Assembly (NCBI RefSeq): GCF_963675165.1
Contig: NC_087383.1
Location: 6,178,839-6,242,838, forward strand
Direction of reading: 5' to 3'
DNA: 64,000 nt
Source: Halichondria panicea
Taxonomy: Eukaryota > Porifera > Demospongiae > Suberitida > Halichondriidae
Under the pieces are notes generated by a model. It saw only the letters and a program-made list of their open reading frames with translations. It had not been told where the DNA came from and searched no databases. The translations under genes were made by a program, and so were the position numbers. Positions 22,992 to 32,929 of this stretch are shown one piece after another (position 1 is the stretch's first letter; every line of letters starts with the position of its first letter).

Positions 22992-23200
22992 AAACATCGG
23001 ACTCAACTACATTGCTGCAGGACTCGACTACATCATTGCTCCAGGACTCGACTACGCAGGACTCGACTACATCATTGCTCCAGGAATCGACTACGTCATT
23101 GCTGCAGGATTTACAAGAAACATCGGACTCGACTACGTCATTGCTGCAGGACTCGACTACATCATTGCTCCAGAACTCGACTACGTCGCTGCAGGATGTG
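22992..23200 (+). repeat. In-gene minisatellite encoding QDSTTSLL repeats
   Basis: Units of about 24-27 bp (core GGACTCGACTACATCATTGC) lie inside exon 2 of the accessory gene. In the correct frame they encode repeated QDSTTSLLQ. The other forward frame reads GLDYIIAP repeats, and the minus strand is also open; those two readings are shadows. Confidence 0.85.
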
Positions 23201-24231
23201 AGTACGTCGAGTGTTAACGACCAGCTTGAGCCACCAACGAAGAGAAGGAGAGTGCAAAAAAGTTCAGAGGACAAACTTCCTCTACCTGAACCCTTCCCAC
23301 TGCCAAAACACTATCGGTCAGACGTTGAAACAACTCTAGAAACAGGAAAGATGACGGCAGAGACAACGTCAGCCTTCATTACCTCGATTAAAGGTGCTAT
23401 TTTGGTGTACAAAAAATACCCAACAGGAAGAGACCTCGAAATGGTGGCCAAAACCATAGTAAGGAAGTACAAGTTTCTTGCCTCACCAGTTGGAACACCT
23501 TACGTAAGTAAATATGTAATTCTATTTCTGGTTTGATACAACAACGTTTTTGCAGGGAGGAATCGTTATGAGCCTTCAAAACAGATTTAAGGAGCTGAGA
23601 CGTACACCCACAAAAAGAAAAGAGTCTTCATCAATTCAAAAGGAGGTTATTAAGAAGCCTATGATACTGAATAAAGTGGAGCTTTTCCCAGGGGAGGACG
23701 ACGTGTCCCACGAGCGTCACATCAAAACTCTGAAAGCAGAATACAAAAAAACCAAAAGAAATCCAGAAGTGGTGGAAACACTCATGTCGAGGACATTCCC
23801 GAAAAGAAGGAATGGCATGAAAAATCCATCTCAAACCCTCGAAACTATTTTTAGCAACTCTACAGCAAGGAAATGAGGTACAAATAATTATTATCTAAAA
23901 ATCTAATCACGCTATTACTGATATAGCTGATGAGGGAGCTAGAAAAGATTACAAGGAATTAAGTTAAACTTAAGGGAGGAAGTTGCACTGGAATGGCAAG
24001 CTATTGCACCTCGAATAATTGATCAGGCCAAGCGGGAAACTTCCAGAAAAACAGTAGAGCTGTCTCTAACACATTCAAACACTGAAGGTAAATACTTGAA
24101 TTTATAATCAAAATATTGATTAATTTGTTATTATCACAGAAGCAGAGATTACAGCTATGGCAGTTCTACCAGCACTACTACCTGACCCTAGAACGAAGTG
24201 TGACCCGAGCAAAATACTCCACATAACACAG

Positions 24232-25197
24232 GTACTTACTTACAACAGTACTGTAATTACCAAAACTTCCCTATTTGTTTAAGAGCCTGGAATTTTGATT
24301 GCTTATTACTTCCTTACTTACTGTATAATTATCATAATAATTATAGTACCATAAAACCTCAATTTAAGGCAACCTTCTAAATATGCTGGAAGGGGAGGCT
24401 ACAGTTCGAGAAAGGCCACTGTTCAAGAGCGGCGTTTATTAGCTCTATAGCTAATTCAACAACTTTTAGTTTGTCATCATAAACTTGAACTCTGTCATGA
24501 GAAAGTCCTAGCTTGTGAAGCAATAACAAGCTGCTACCTGTACCTATAGTAGCTACGAACATGTATATAGCAGCTACGAACATGTATATAGCTAGCTGAT
24601 AGTATTAATACGGCTGCCACATGCAGAAATGTAAGTTCACTGAGGCTACTATTTGAGAGCGGCTACTAAATGTTTATACAAGAGCGACTTCTAATCCGGT
24701 ATATGTAATTGTTCCTTGAATATTATTCACACTTACAGCACGCACATTTTTGCGATCAAAATAAGCACACTGAATGCTACTTGAGAGACTAAGTATAATT
24801 ATAGCAAACGCTTAAATGAAGCAAACACTGGAATGGATAATTATCCACAATTAATTATAATTATGCCTTGACTCTATTATTATACAAATTATACAGTTGA
24901 TTAGGTCAAAACTCACTTTATATATTGTCTTTCAGTGGTTTTTGTCACTGTATATGCACCAGCTTCTTTGTTCCATCACATGTTCACGTTCACTTCTATA
25001 GCTAGTTAGTTCCAGCTTCTAATTTTTATTGAGACCATGAGGGAGGAGTGGGCTTTAAATGAAACCCACACATGCTGGAAACTGCACATGCTCAGTAACA
25101 TTACACAGTCATGCATGGTACACTGATCTCTATATTATAGAGGTAATAGCAAATGCATTCACTGATATTACTATGTATAATATAATTATACTTGCAG
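24232..25197 (+). other. Last intron of the accessory gene
   Basis: 966 bp, AT-rich, with ATAATTAT near 24330, 24793, 24838 and 24860. The part from about 24345 (AAAACCTCAATTTAAGG) may be an inserted miniature element, since its start resembles a pogo-type end, but no partner end was found. Confidence 0.4.
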
Positions 25198-25786
25198 AAT
25201 GTGGATGTAGAGGAAGCAATTGCGGCAAAGAGTCAGCTTGAGCCATACCTGCTGTTGGTCCAGGAGGACCATATCATCTTTTTGGTCATCGACAACAAAA
25301 TACTGGACCAAATCCAACCCCGTGACTTACCGTTCTGCCTAATGGCAGCATATTATGTATTTAATATTCAATATCCTAAAGCTTGTCATATGTTTTATTC
25401 CTTCCTTGAAGTATTTGTACTGAAAATAGAGCCTGGTAAAGCTAGTACAATTAAGCATTTTTTGGCCAGGCTTAAAGCATTGTAGACTATTTTTATACAT
25501 ATTATTATCTATACAGTATAATTATTATATATATATAATTATACTCATCTCTAAACTTTCGACACCATTATTATATTTATTTGTGTCAACTGCATGCATG
25601 CTGACTCATGCTGTTATATATACTCTAATCCGCTTGTTCTCATCTTATGTATTATTATTTCTTATTATCCTGTTCAATTTCGTTCAATTTATAGAATTTT
25701 ATCTGTGAGAACGTTTATGTTTTACTTGCATGCATGCATGGATGGATCCATGGCTACAGGGGCGGCTGGGTCAACGTAAATATATG

Positions 25787-25936
25787 AGTGTGCTCAGCAC
25801 ACCATTAAAAGTGCGCCCAGCACACTCATGAAAAGTGTGTACAACGCACTCAAATTAAAAGTGTGCTGAACACACCAAAAAGAGCGTGCAATACGCGACG
25901 GGCCTGGCACACCATTTTTAGTGTGCACAGCACACT
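25787..25936. repeat. Right subterminal array: five to six 17-bp palindromic units
   Basis: Units at 25787-25803, 25810-25826, 25834-25850, 25860-25876 and 25920-25936, with a degenerate one in 25882-25912. They share the left-end pattern AGTGTG, five variable bases, then CACAC. The last unit ends 15 bp from the terminus, mirroring the left side. Confidence 0.85.
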
Positions 25937-26039
25937 TTTTTTTTTACAGTGTACGTATGAAATCATAACCGCGGCTATTCGGTTAATGGGGAGGTATAGA
26001 AAGGTCATTAACAATCAGTGTACAAAGATACTCACGCAC

Positions 26040-26126
26040 CATTGACATCCACATTGCACTCATTGATCAGATATCGAACAATTACTGCGTACCCAAACTT
26101 GCAAGCCAAGAGAAGTCGATTGTCCT
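26040..26126 (-). CDS. Ankyrin-repeat exon (87 nt)
   Basis: Acceptor TTTTCTCCAG, donor GTGCGTGAG, phase 1-1. It encodes DNRLLLACKFGYAVIVRYLI and then NECNVDVN, an ankyrin repeat with a shortened first helix and no TPL turn. It belongs to the same gene as the other phase 1-1 ankyrin exons. The CACTA-like element ends only 88 bp downstream of its donor. Confidence 0.75.
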
Positions 26127-26241
26127 CTGGAGAAAAAAAAATATCAAAATGAGCATCTGTTGCTATAATTATAATCTATAGTCAGTAAAATTAATGACCT
26201 CCATGCACTCAACTCAGTGTACACCTAATAATGAATCTCAC

Positions 26242-26313
26242 CGTCAACTTTGGTGGTTACATCATCTTTATCTTTCAGTGTCAGCTCTAGGATACGAACT
26301 ACTTGTGCAGAAT
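26242..26313 (-). CDS. Degenerate ankyrin-like exon (72 nt)
   Basis: Acceptor TTCTCACCTCAG, donor GTGAGATTC, phase 1-1. It encodes SAQVVRILELTLKDKDDV followed by TTKVD. The helix-like VVRILEL segment and its position between ankyrin exons suggest a diverged ankyrin repeat. Splice sites and phase fit its neighbours, which is the main support. Confidence 0.6.
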
Positions 26314-26354
26314 CTGAGGTGAGAACAACAATTGTACTGTGAATATACTACACT

Positions 26355-26667
26355 AGAGTTCATTAGGAAGAGTACGCAACTCCAATAGACTGTGCACAAA
26401 AAGCATTCCTCCACTCCTACGTCACAGATACTGGCTGTTGTAACCGCAACAAGTAGGAAAGGCAATGAATAAAATTAGTAACGCTGTTATTCATTGCCTT
26501 TCCTACCGCAGTTGTAAATGAATAACATTAGTGATAATCATCACTATATGTTATTCATTGCAAATTTGATTTCACAGTTTATACAACAGCATGTGGTTGT
26601 GCCGTAGACCTGAAGGAACGCCTACTATGGTTTTAAGTGGAGTTGCGTACTCTTCCTAATGAACTCT
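26355..26667. mobile_element. 313-bp MITE with 29-bp TIRs
   Basis: AGAGTTCATTAGGAAGAG at 26355 is matched by the perfect inverse ending at 26667; the inverted identity covers 29 bp. The centre holds a second hairpin around GGAAAGGCAATGAATAA (26456-26507). It lies in the intron 5' of the exon at 26242. No coding content. Confidence 0.85.
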
Positions 26668-27489
26668 TGCTAATAATTGTGTACATGTTCAAAATAACAA
26701 GTTCAGCACCATGCATGTGTTTATACAACACACTGTAAGTTAAGAGTTATAATTATTGGGGGCACTGTTGAGTGGACTATTTCAATACAGCGGTAAATAT
26801 GTATTGGCTATGTGATAATTATGGCTTCATCGCTTTATGTTGTCAAGTAACTTTTAGCTATAGCTTTTTTTGGGGGGTTAGCCTGATCTATATAACATGT
26901 CTCACATTCTCTCAACGTCATCATGCAGACAAGGTAACAGCATACAATTACAGAGAGTCCTTCCAGATAGACACAGCAAAAACACTAGCTTATGTTTTAT
27001 GAGATGCATCATCGTATTTTAGTGTTAAAATGACAGAAATTCTATGAAATTTTAAAATATACGTTTCATTTGACATGTTTGTAACGAATGTGCGTATCTG
27101 GAAGGACTCTCTCCAAGGACGCCCTTGGTTAAATAATAAACAAGGGCGTATACAGAAAAGAGGGCATACAACTCGATATCATGCATGCAACGAAATTCAA
27201 TATAAGTCGAAGTGGTACATGCAGACTAAGCTAGAAAGACAAAACGTTATAATTATATTCATGCAGATCGACAGAAAAAATTAATGTAAAAGAGAAAATG
27301 TAAATGCTATAGCTATTATTATGTTATATATTGTGTTCGATTCTGAATTCTTGATGCGTTCGTGTTTTCTGTACATGCACAGAGGACAGTTGGGTTTGAC
27401 GGGGTAGGAAAACGTCAGAGTATAATTATAGTATGCATGTTCCTTCGAATGTACCTCCCCATGCAGAAGCCGTTAGCTGCTAGATGCTG

Positions 27490-28457
27490 AGTTGCATGCC
27501 CTCTCCCACCTTCAGCAGTCAATACTTCCTTGATATAGCATATAATTATAGCTACAACCATAAGCTAGCTACATAGCTTATGATAAACTGACAATTCTTC
27601 ACATAATAATTATGGGAAAGCACTTCAATTCGAGTACAAAAAACCTGTAGTGCTAAAAATAACTATTAATACGTTTATAATCAAGTAAGTGCTAATTCTA
27701 CGAAACTACGTAACTTAAAGGTACATCCATTATACGTAACTATAATAATAATAATAATAATAGAAGCTCATTGATCCTTGAGCAGCTGTATTATAACAGC
27801 ACTCTAGACATACACACACACACACAGGGAATAATAACTCAGTACAACGAATACTACGCTATAATTATGCCTCAGGTGTGTATATGTGTGCATGCAGCGA
27901 GGTATACAGTAGTATGTTTGTGTGTGTGTCTGTGTAGAGTGATATACAACTGCTCAACAAAGTGTATAGGTTTCAGTGGATTTACAAAAATAATGCTTCG
28001 ACTAGTTGCTTACTTTGAAGGCTATTGTAGACTTTAGTGTAGCAAAATCTGTTGAGTGTGTATACCTTCTATTCGACTTAGTAGCTATAGCTCTGCATTA
28101 GAACGCTATATAGCTGCAAGAGTGAGAAAAGAAGTACAAAGCCACATGCACTTTCATTATTACATTTGCTGACATTCGCCTTCGAACTTTCGGCATCCTT
28201 TTTAGCGACAATCATGTCGACCGTTTTCCTGGCATTTTTTCACAGCATCATCCATGTGTAATAATCATGCCTCGAGGCGTAGCCACATGAGGGATATGGT
28301 AAAGCTGACTGTGTGTGTGTCTGTGCCATGGGTCTGTTCCAACTGTAACTAGCTGCTCATGCATGCAACATTTGCAATGCGACGAAAACTAACAGCTTCA
28401 ATAGGCTTCTATAATAGTTCTCGATTTGTGGATTAGCAAACTAAAGCTAGTTTGACT
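27490..28457. repeat. Dispersed composite repeat, copy F1 left part
   Basis: Colinear with 36050-38642 (which has extra insertions), and its right portion with the inverted copy at about 52000-52660. It continues at 29655 after the LINE. At 28086-28089 it has TATA where the 38.3-kb copy has TATAATTATA. At 27421, just outside, a TATAATTATA is absent from the two related 0.75-kb repeats. Confidence 0.6.
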
Positions 28458-28458
28458 C

Positions 28459-29654
28459 TTTTTTTTATTTTATATTTTTTTTTATAATAATTCAGCATAT
28501 AGCATAGGGTATACACAATTAGCTAATAGCTAGTGTAAAGTGCATCCTAAACAGAAAATATTTAAACACATTGACAGTAACAATATCTTCTATATTGTAC
28601 TTACTAACAAGTTTATTCCATAAAGTTACAGCGTGTGGGAAGAATGAGTATTGGTACATTGATGTTCGAAATCTAATTGGTACCAGGGAGAGACCATTAA
28701 CTGAACGGCTATTGTAGACAATCTCTCTTCTTTCAACCGGTGGGTTGGGAAAGTCTATCATGTCATGTAAAATTTTGTACAAGTGGCAACTACTCTTCTT
28801 GTCTCCAGACTTGTAAGGCCAGATCTTCCTGCTTTAGATCCCACTGACCCAGACACACTCTCATGGCAAATCTCTGTACTTTTTCCAGGTTTTCTATATC
28901 ACTTCTATAGTGGGGACTCCATACTTCTGAAGCATATTCCATATGTGGCCTCACAAAGCTTTTATATAGTTTTAAGAGAGTAGATGGAGATGCATTGGTT
29001 GAGAACCTCCGATAAAGTAGACCAATTAGTTTTCTTGTTTTGTTACAAATGGTAGTAATATGAGGGTGCCAGGAGAGATCATCAGATAATGTGAGACCCA
29101 GATATTTGTAATTTGGAACTTGTTGCAGCAAGGTTCCATTTAAGTGTAGAGCTGGAGGCAACAATGAGCGAGAGGTTTGTTTAGAGACGAACATAAACTT
29201 GCATTTTGTCACATTAAATTGAAGTAGCCTAGAGTTCATGAAGGTCGAAACAGCATTTACATCATTTTGAAGTAGCATGTAGTCATTATTAGACTTGATG
29301 ACTCTATACAGGGCCATATCATCGGCAAACATGTTGAGGTTGCTGTCCTGTGAAATAACTTCTGTTACTAGGTTGATATAAGATAAGACCGAGCCTTGAG
29401 GAACTCCAGAAAGGACTCGTAGACTAGCTGAAGAACATCCGTCTATTCCAACAAATTGCTCTCTGTCCAGTAGATAACTTTTCATCCACTTAACAATGTA
29501 CTCATTGATGTGCATATACTGAAGGTGCTTCAAAAGAGCAACATGTGGGACGGAGTCAAAAGCTTTTTTGACATCAAAAAATACAATACAGACCTCATAT
29601 CCCCCGTCGACAGCCCTGCTCCAGTCATCAATCACTTGAATGAGAGCTGACACA
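28459..29654 (-). mobile_element. 5'-truncated non-LTR retrotransposon (Jockey/CR1-like LINE)
   Basis: Encodes reverse transcriptase on the minus strand: motif A (FFDVKKAFDSVPH), motif B (SGVPQGSVL) and catalytic FADDMALYR, then the thumb region (NYKYLGLTLSDDLSWH) and C-terminal block (WNKLVSKYN). The endonuclease and 5' half are missing. The usual GPLLF/IYIND stretch after SGVPQGSVL is shortened, and a frameshift near 28785 separates the last 87 residues. An A-rich tail on the minus strand (28459-28495) marks the 3' end. It is inserted inside repeat F1. Confidence 0.85.
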
Positions 29655-30340
29655 CATTGAAGGCTGTTGCAGTCTCTTCAGCATCGTTCGTAGCATCATC
29701 TGCATGCATGTTTGCACAAAGTGTAGTCTTGCACTAAAGTGCTAGCTTTTTGTTAGTTACAAGAGTCCGAAAAGAGCTGTAGCTGTACTGTAGTAGCCAT
29801 TTGAGAACTTTGACATCTTGCAGACACACCCAATATTCATGTGCATGCGCGCTCATCCCAACGTGTGAAAGAATATCCAGATCTTGTTTACTTCTTTTTC
29901 TGGTAAGCCACAAAACACTATAATAATGAAAGCACCGCGGGTGCTGATGCCTCAGTGGAGGTGCCAAAGCTATATACATAACATAAAGCTACTAATAGCT
30001 AGCTTTTTATACACACATTGATTATATAAGTATAAATTATATATAATGATGAACATCTTTAATTTTGTTGCATGCAATCAACCAAATAGTGGGTAATGAT
30101 CAACCATGATCGATGCCAAAAGTTCAAGTCTAAAATTAATGGCTGCATGCAAGTCAGCAGAGCCTTGCAGCTCTCTGCTCACTCTTGCATGCAGCTACCA
30201 ATAGCTAGCGTTCTAGTGCAGAGCTAACTACTAAGTAGAGTAGTAACACTCGGTGAACAAGTTTTGCTACGGACTCTTCTGAAAAGGCTGCAATGGCATT
30301 CCAAGTAAGCAAAACTAGGCATAACTCGAGAACGAAGCAT
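29655..30340. repeat. Composite repeat F1, right part
   Basis: Continues from the LINE junction with ACATTGAAGGCTGTTGCAG and matches 39165-39480 and the inverted copy near 52000-52430. No gene is seen. Confidence 0.6.
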
Positions 30341-31259
30341 TATTTTGCAAATCCATAGATATTATAATACTGAAGATTATTACGAGTCTGTGCCAGTAAA
30401 TGCATGACTGCCTGCAAAGCACGAGTGACAGTTATACTAGGCACACGGACGAGTGATATAGTCATCAGTATCCATGGTATAAAGCATTTATTGGTTATAA
30501 TTATAGCAACCAAAATGCAGGATGAATCTGTACACGCGACATGCGATTGTTTTGTCAACCAGAAGCAAAAAAATTTACTTTTCTCCCTGAAATAGATGCA
30601 CAGTTCTATTTAACAACTATAGCTATGTGTAGAGAATAACCAGTTTGGGGTAACAATCAGTTTGACCCAAAAAGCGTGGAGCTTGTAGTATTGAAGATGT
30701 TCAACAGTAGAATAATAACAGCAATAAGGTACTGTGATGGCAACTGGTGCAACAACAATACATGGTGACTTAAATACAAAACACATAATAGTTATGCTGG
30801 AATGGTCTAGAATATCAGTTCTCCAGAGGTTACATCATGGCAGGAGACACCTATTGTTCCTATTGCACAAAAGAAATAATTGTACAGAACAACACCTACA
30901 GTTCACTACTTAAGTCATTATGTTTTGTTGTTAACCCGAGGCACGTATACGGCCTCGGTTACAGTAGTCTGTCAGTCTGTGTGTGTGTGTGTGTGTGTGT
31001 GTCTGTCGCTCAGTTTGGCTTACCTGGTGATTTAGGCATCACAATTTGTACGTAGGGAAACTTGTAGCATTAAAACTAAGGCTTAAAATTTGGCAGATTT
31101 TGCAAAGAAGTCTTTGTTTCGCAGAAAAGGCAAGCTAAACCTAAGAAGCTTTTTGCGCACTACTAAACGCGCCTATTATTTGAAACATAAACCATTATAA
31201 TTAGGTGCGGCTATTATTCGAACCATAAGCCAATAATTACTGATTGTTTGTGGAAAAGG
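30341..31259. other. No gene seen; short (TG)n and a CCCGAGGC end
   Basis: A (TG)n tract lies at about 30979-31004. TTAACCCGAGGCACG near 30931 resembles blocks in the 12-16 kb cluster. ATAATTAT occurs near 30496. Confidence 0.4.
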
Positions 31260-31590
31260 GTGGATACAATAGAAAGCTAGAATTGTGTCTGGTTTGTCTC
31301 TGTGACTCTGGGATCCTACTCCAGGAGCCATACTTCTCTGCATGAGACTCCAGGCTTCTTTGATGTGATCCTAGTCCACTGTGCATATAAATATCCTGTT
31401 CTCAAATTAATTTTTCAGCATGCCTCCAGTCTGGTTTAGCTCCTGAGTTGCTGTGCTACACAGTTCAATAAGTCATACATGATAATTATTCATCACTACA
31501 TGCACTGCATTATATAACTCTTCTGGTTTCTTTATAATCATGTCATGTCACCAGCCGAGGGTTTGCACTTTAGTACTCTAGCTGCACCAG
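31260..31590 (-). repeat. Inverted stray copy of the 10.9-15.4 kb module
   Basis: The reverse complement contains CCCTCGGCTGGTGACATG, the AAAGAAACCAGAA segment and GGATCACA, matching the repeated module of the 10.2-15.9 kb cluster. Confidence 0.7.
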
Positions 31591-32022
31591 TTGTATATAA
31601 TTATAGTACCTCTATAAGGCTCCACTTTTCTTATATCTACGCAATTCTACCATCTTTAAAATGACTGCCCAGCAATGTCACATGGCACGTGCGTGGCTGT
31701 GATACAGTGCAAGTGTATATTTATAGTATAACCTTCAACTCTCCATTCTCACCTCAGGTAATTTATGCTATAATTATAATAATTATTATGCTAGATGTAT
31801 GCACTGGCTAGATTGACCATAATAGACACTGGGTTAGGCCTCCATATACTCTTGCAACACCAGGGCTTCATAGAGAGGGGGGGCACAGGGGGGCGCTCGC
31901 CCCCCCTGGCAATTGTATTGAAAATATAGGCCATAACACACTGTGTTACGGCCTGTTACACACCAACCAAACAAAGAGTGTTTTATAACAACAATAATGA
32001 GTTCTTTACGAAGCTACTTTAA
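31591..32022. other. No gene seen; a CCAGGG-type transposon end
   Basis: Near 31859, CCAGGGCTTCATAGAGAGG resembles the end of the 586-bp element at 47305. Around it is a G- and C-run segment (GGGGGG..CCCCCC, 31875-31910) able to fold back. Confidence 0.35.
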
Positions 32023-32929
32023 TTAACCCTTTCCCGGCTTTAGCCGTCATATGACGGCAGCGGTAGTGATAATTTTCAAAAAATCGTTGTGGGCACTGTG
32101 TTGGAGCTATGCACATGCTGTAGGTACCAACACATGTGCATTGGGCTGCTCTTTCACATGGTATCTTTAATATCTTGCCTGGAGGTACACTTTGTGCAGT
32201 ACTGTCGAAAGAAAAGTGACCGTTTGATAATGGCTACAAGATCTTTGTAGTACAACCTCAGCGAGGTTCTAGGGCAGCTAGACAGTGAGAATAACGATGC
32301 TTATGGCCTTGTTGAGTAAGAGGACAGTGACTGGGATCATACCAAGAGAGGAAACTACTTTTCAGAGGTCAAGCTATAAATATAGAGCCTGAAGAACCGG
32401 AGGAAGAAGCTCCTGAGCATGAACCAAAGTCCTGGACCTTGTAAGTAACTATGGAGTATCATAATGTATAGTTTGGATAGCTTCAGTATGGTATGCTTAG
32501 TCTAGTTAGTACACAAGTGGACATCATGAGCCATCATTGAACTTGTAAACCTGTGTGTAGGTGAAGAAAACATTTCCCAGGAAAAGAGCGTCTGCCGATA
32601 CGACCTCGCAGAGAAGTTTCTGCTGATCCTGATTGAACCATGTCACCGTGAAAACATTGAGAACACTTATTTAGTTACTTCATGCCTTCATACAATAATT
32701 ATTGTTTATGTTCATAATTGTGAAATGTGTAAAAAAAATCGTTAATTAGTGGGGGGTGGTCAGTTGCTAGGTAACGATGATGATGTCATGGTACCCCCAG
32801 GGTATGGGCTACCTGTAGGAAGTAGTTGCAAGTGATTACAATGCATGCTTCATGAGATATGTATTTTTAAAGAAAAATGTGTATTTATTCTGTATTTTGT
32901 TTTTTTAATTAAAGCCGGGAAAGGGTTGA
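32023..32929 (+). mobile_element. piggyBac-like non-autonomous element, copy B
   Basis: The left flank is TTAA at 32023-32026 and the right flank TTGA, probably a mutated TTAA. Ends are CCCTTTCCCGGC and its inverse GCCGGGAAAGGG. It is colinear with copy A at 371-1279 in the opposite orientation. It contains a short spliced-looking coding remnant with in-frame stops (around 32231-32430 and 32560-32630). No catalytic core. Confidence 0.7.

Larger units (their letters stand above)
22543..25485 (+). pseudogene. Accessory protein gene of the CACTA-like element (SAMD3-like uncharacterised family)
   Basis: Exons: 22543-22806, 22961-23503, 23556-23877, 23927-24087, 24140-24231 and 25198-25485 (stop). 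The order is an acidic N-terminal domain of about 88 residues (YEYLEQEFWKVFKI), a QDSTTSLL-type repeat tract, a basic PPTKRRR stretch resembling a nuclear signal, a conserved block (GAILVYKKYPTGRDLEMVAK, then KYKFL and MSLQNRFKELRR), FPGEDDVSHERHIKTLKAE, LMSRTFPKRR, MAVLPALLPDP and a C-terminal domain ending in FLEVF. These blocks match the widespread uncharacterised or SAMD3-like proteins found near transposons in fish and invertebrates. Two reading-frame breaks occur, near 23850 and near 23962. It starts about 110 bp after the transposase stop on the same strand, so the two were probably mobilised together. The 966-bp last intron looks lengthened by inserted DNA. Confidence 0.6.
15926..25951 (+). 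mobile_element. CACTA/EnSpm-like transposon, 10,026 bp, two genes
   Basis: The left terminus CACTGTAAAAAATG at 15926 and the inverse terminus TTTTTACAGTG ending at 25951 are flanked by TA (15924-15925 and 25952-25953). Each end carries an array of palindromic 17-bp units. Inside, on the plus strand, are a zinc-finger transposase-like gene (20273-22431) and a second gene (22543-25485). CACTG/CACTA termini, subterminal repeats and a two-protein set are the known layout of CACTA/EnSpm elements. Both genes carry frameshifts, so this copy is probably immobile by itself. It contains a 180-bp satellite and a nested 1.38-kb element, and it sits in the large intron between ankyrin exons 7623-7727 and 26040-26126. 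Confidence 0.75.

Noticed and set aside
22984-23217. ORF with GLDYIIAP repeats and a minus ORF with SNDVVES repeats
   Set aside because: Alternative frames of the minisatellite. The frame continuing into the conserved downstream blocks is the QDSTTSLL one.
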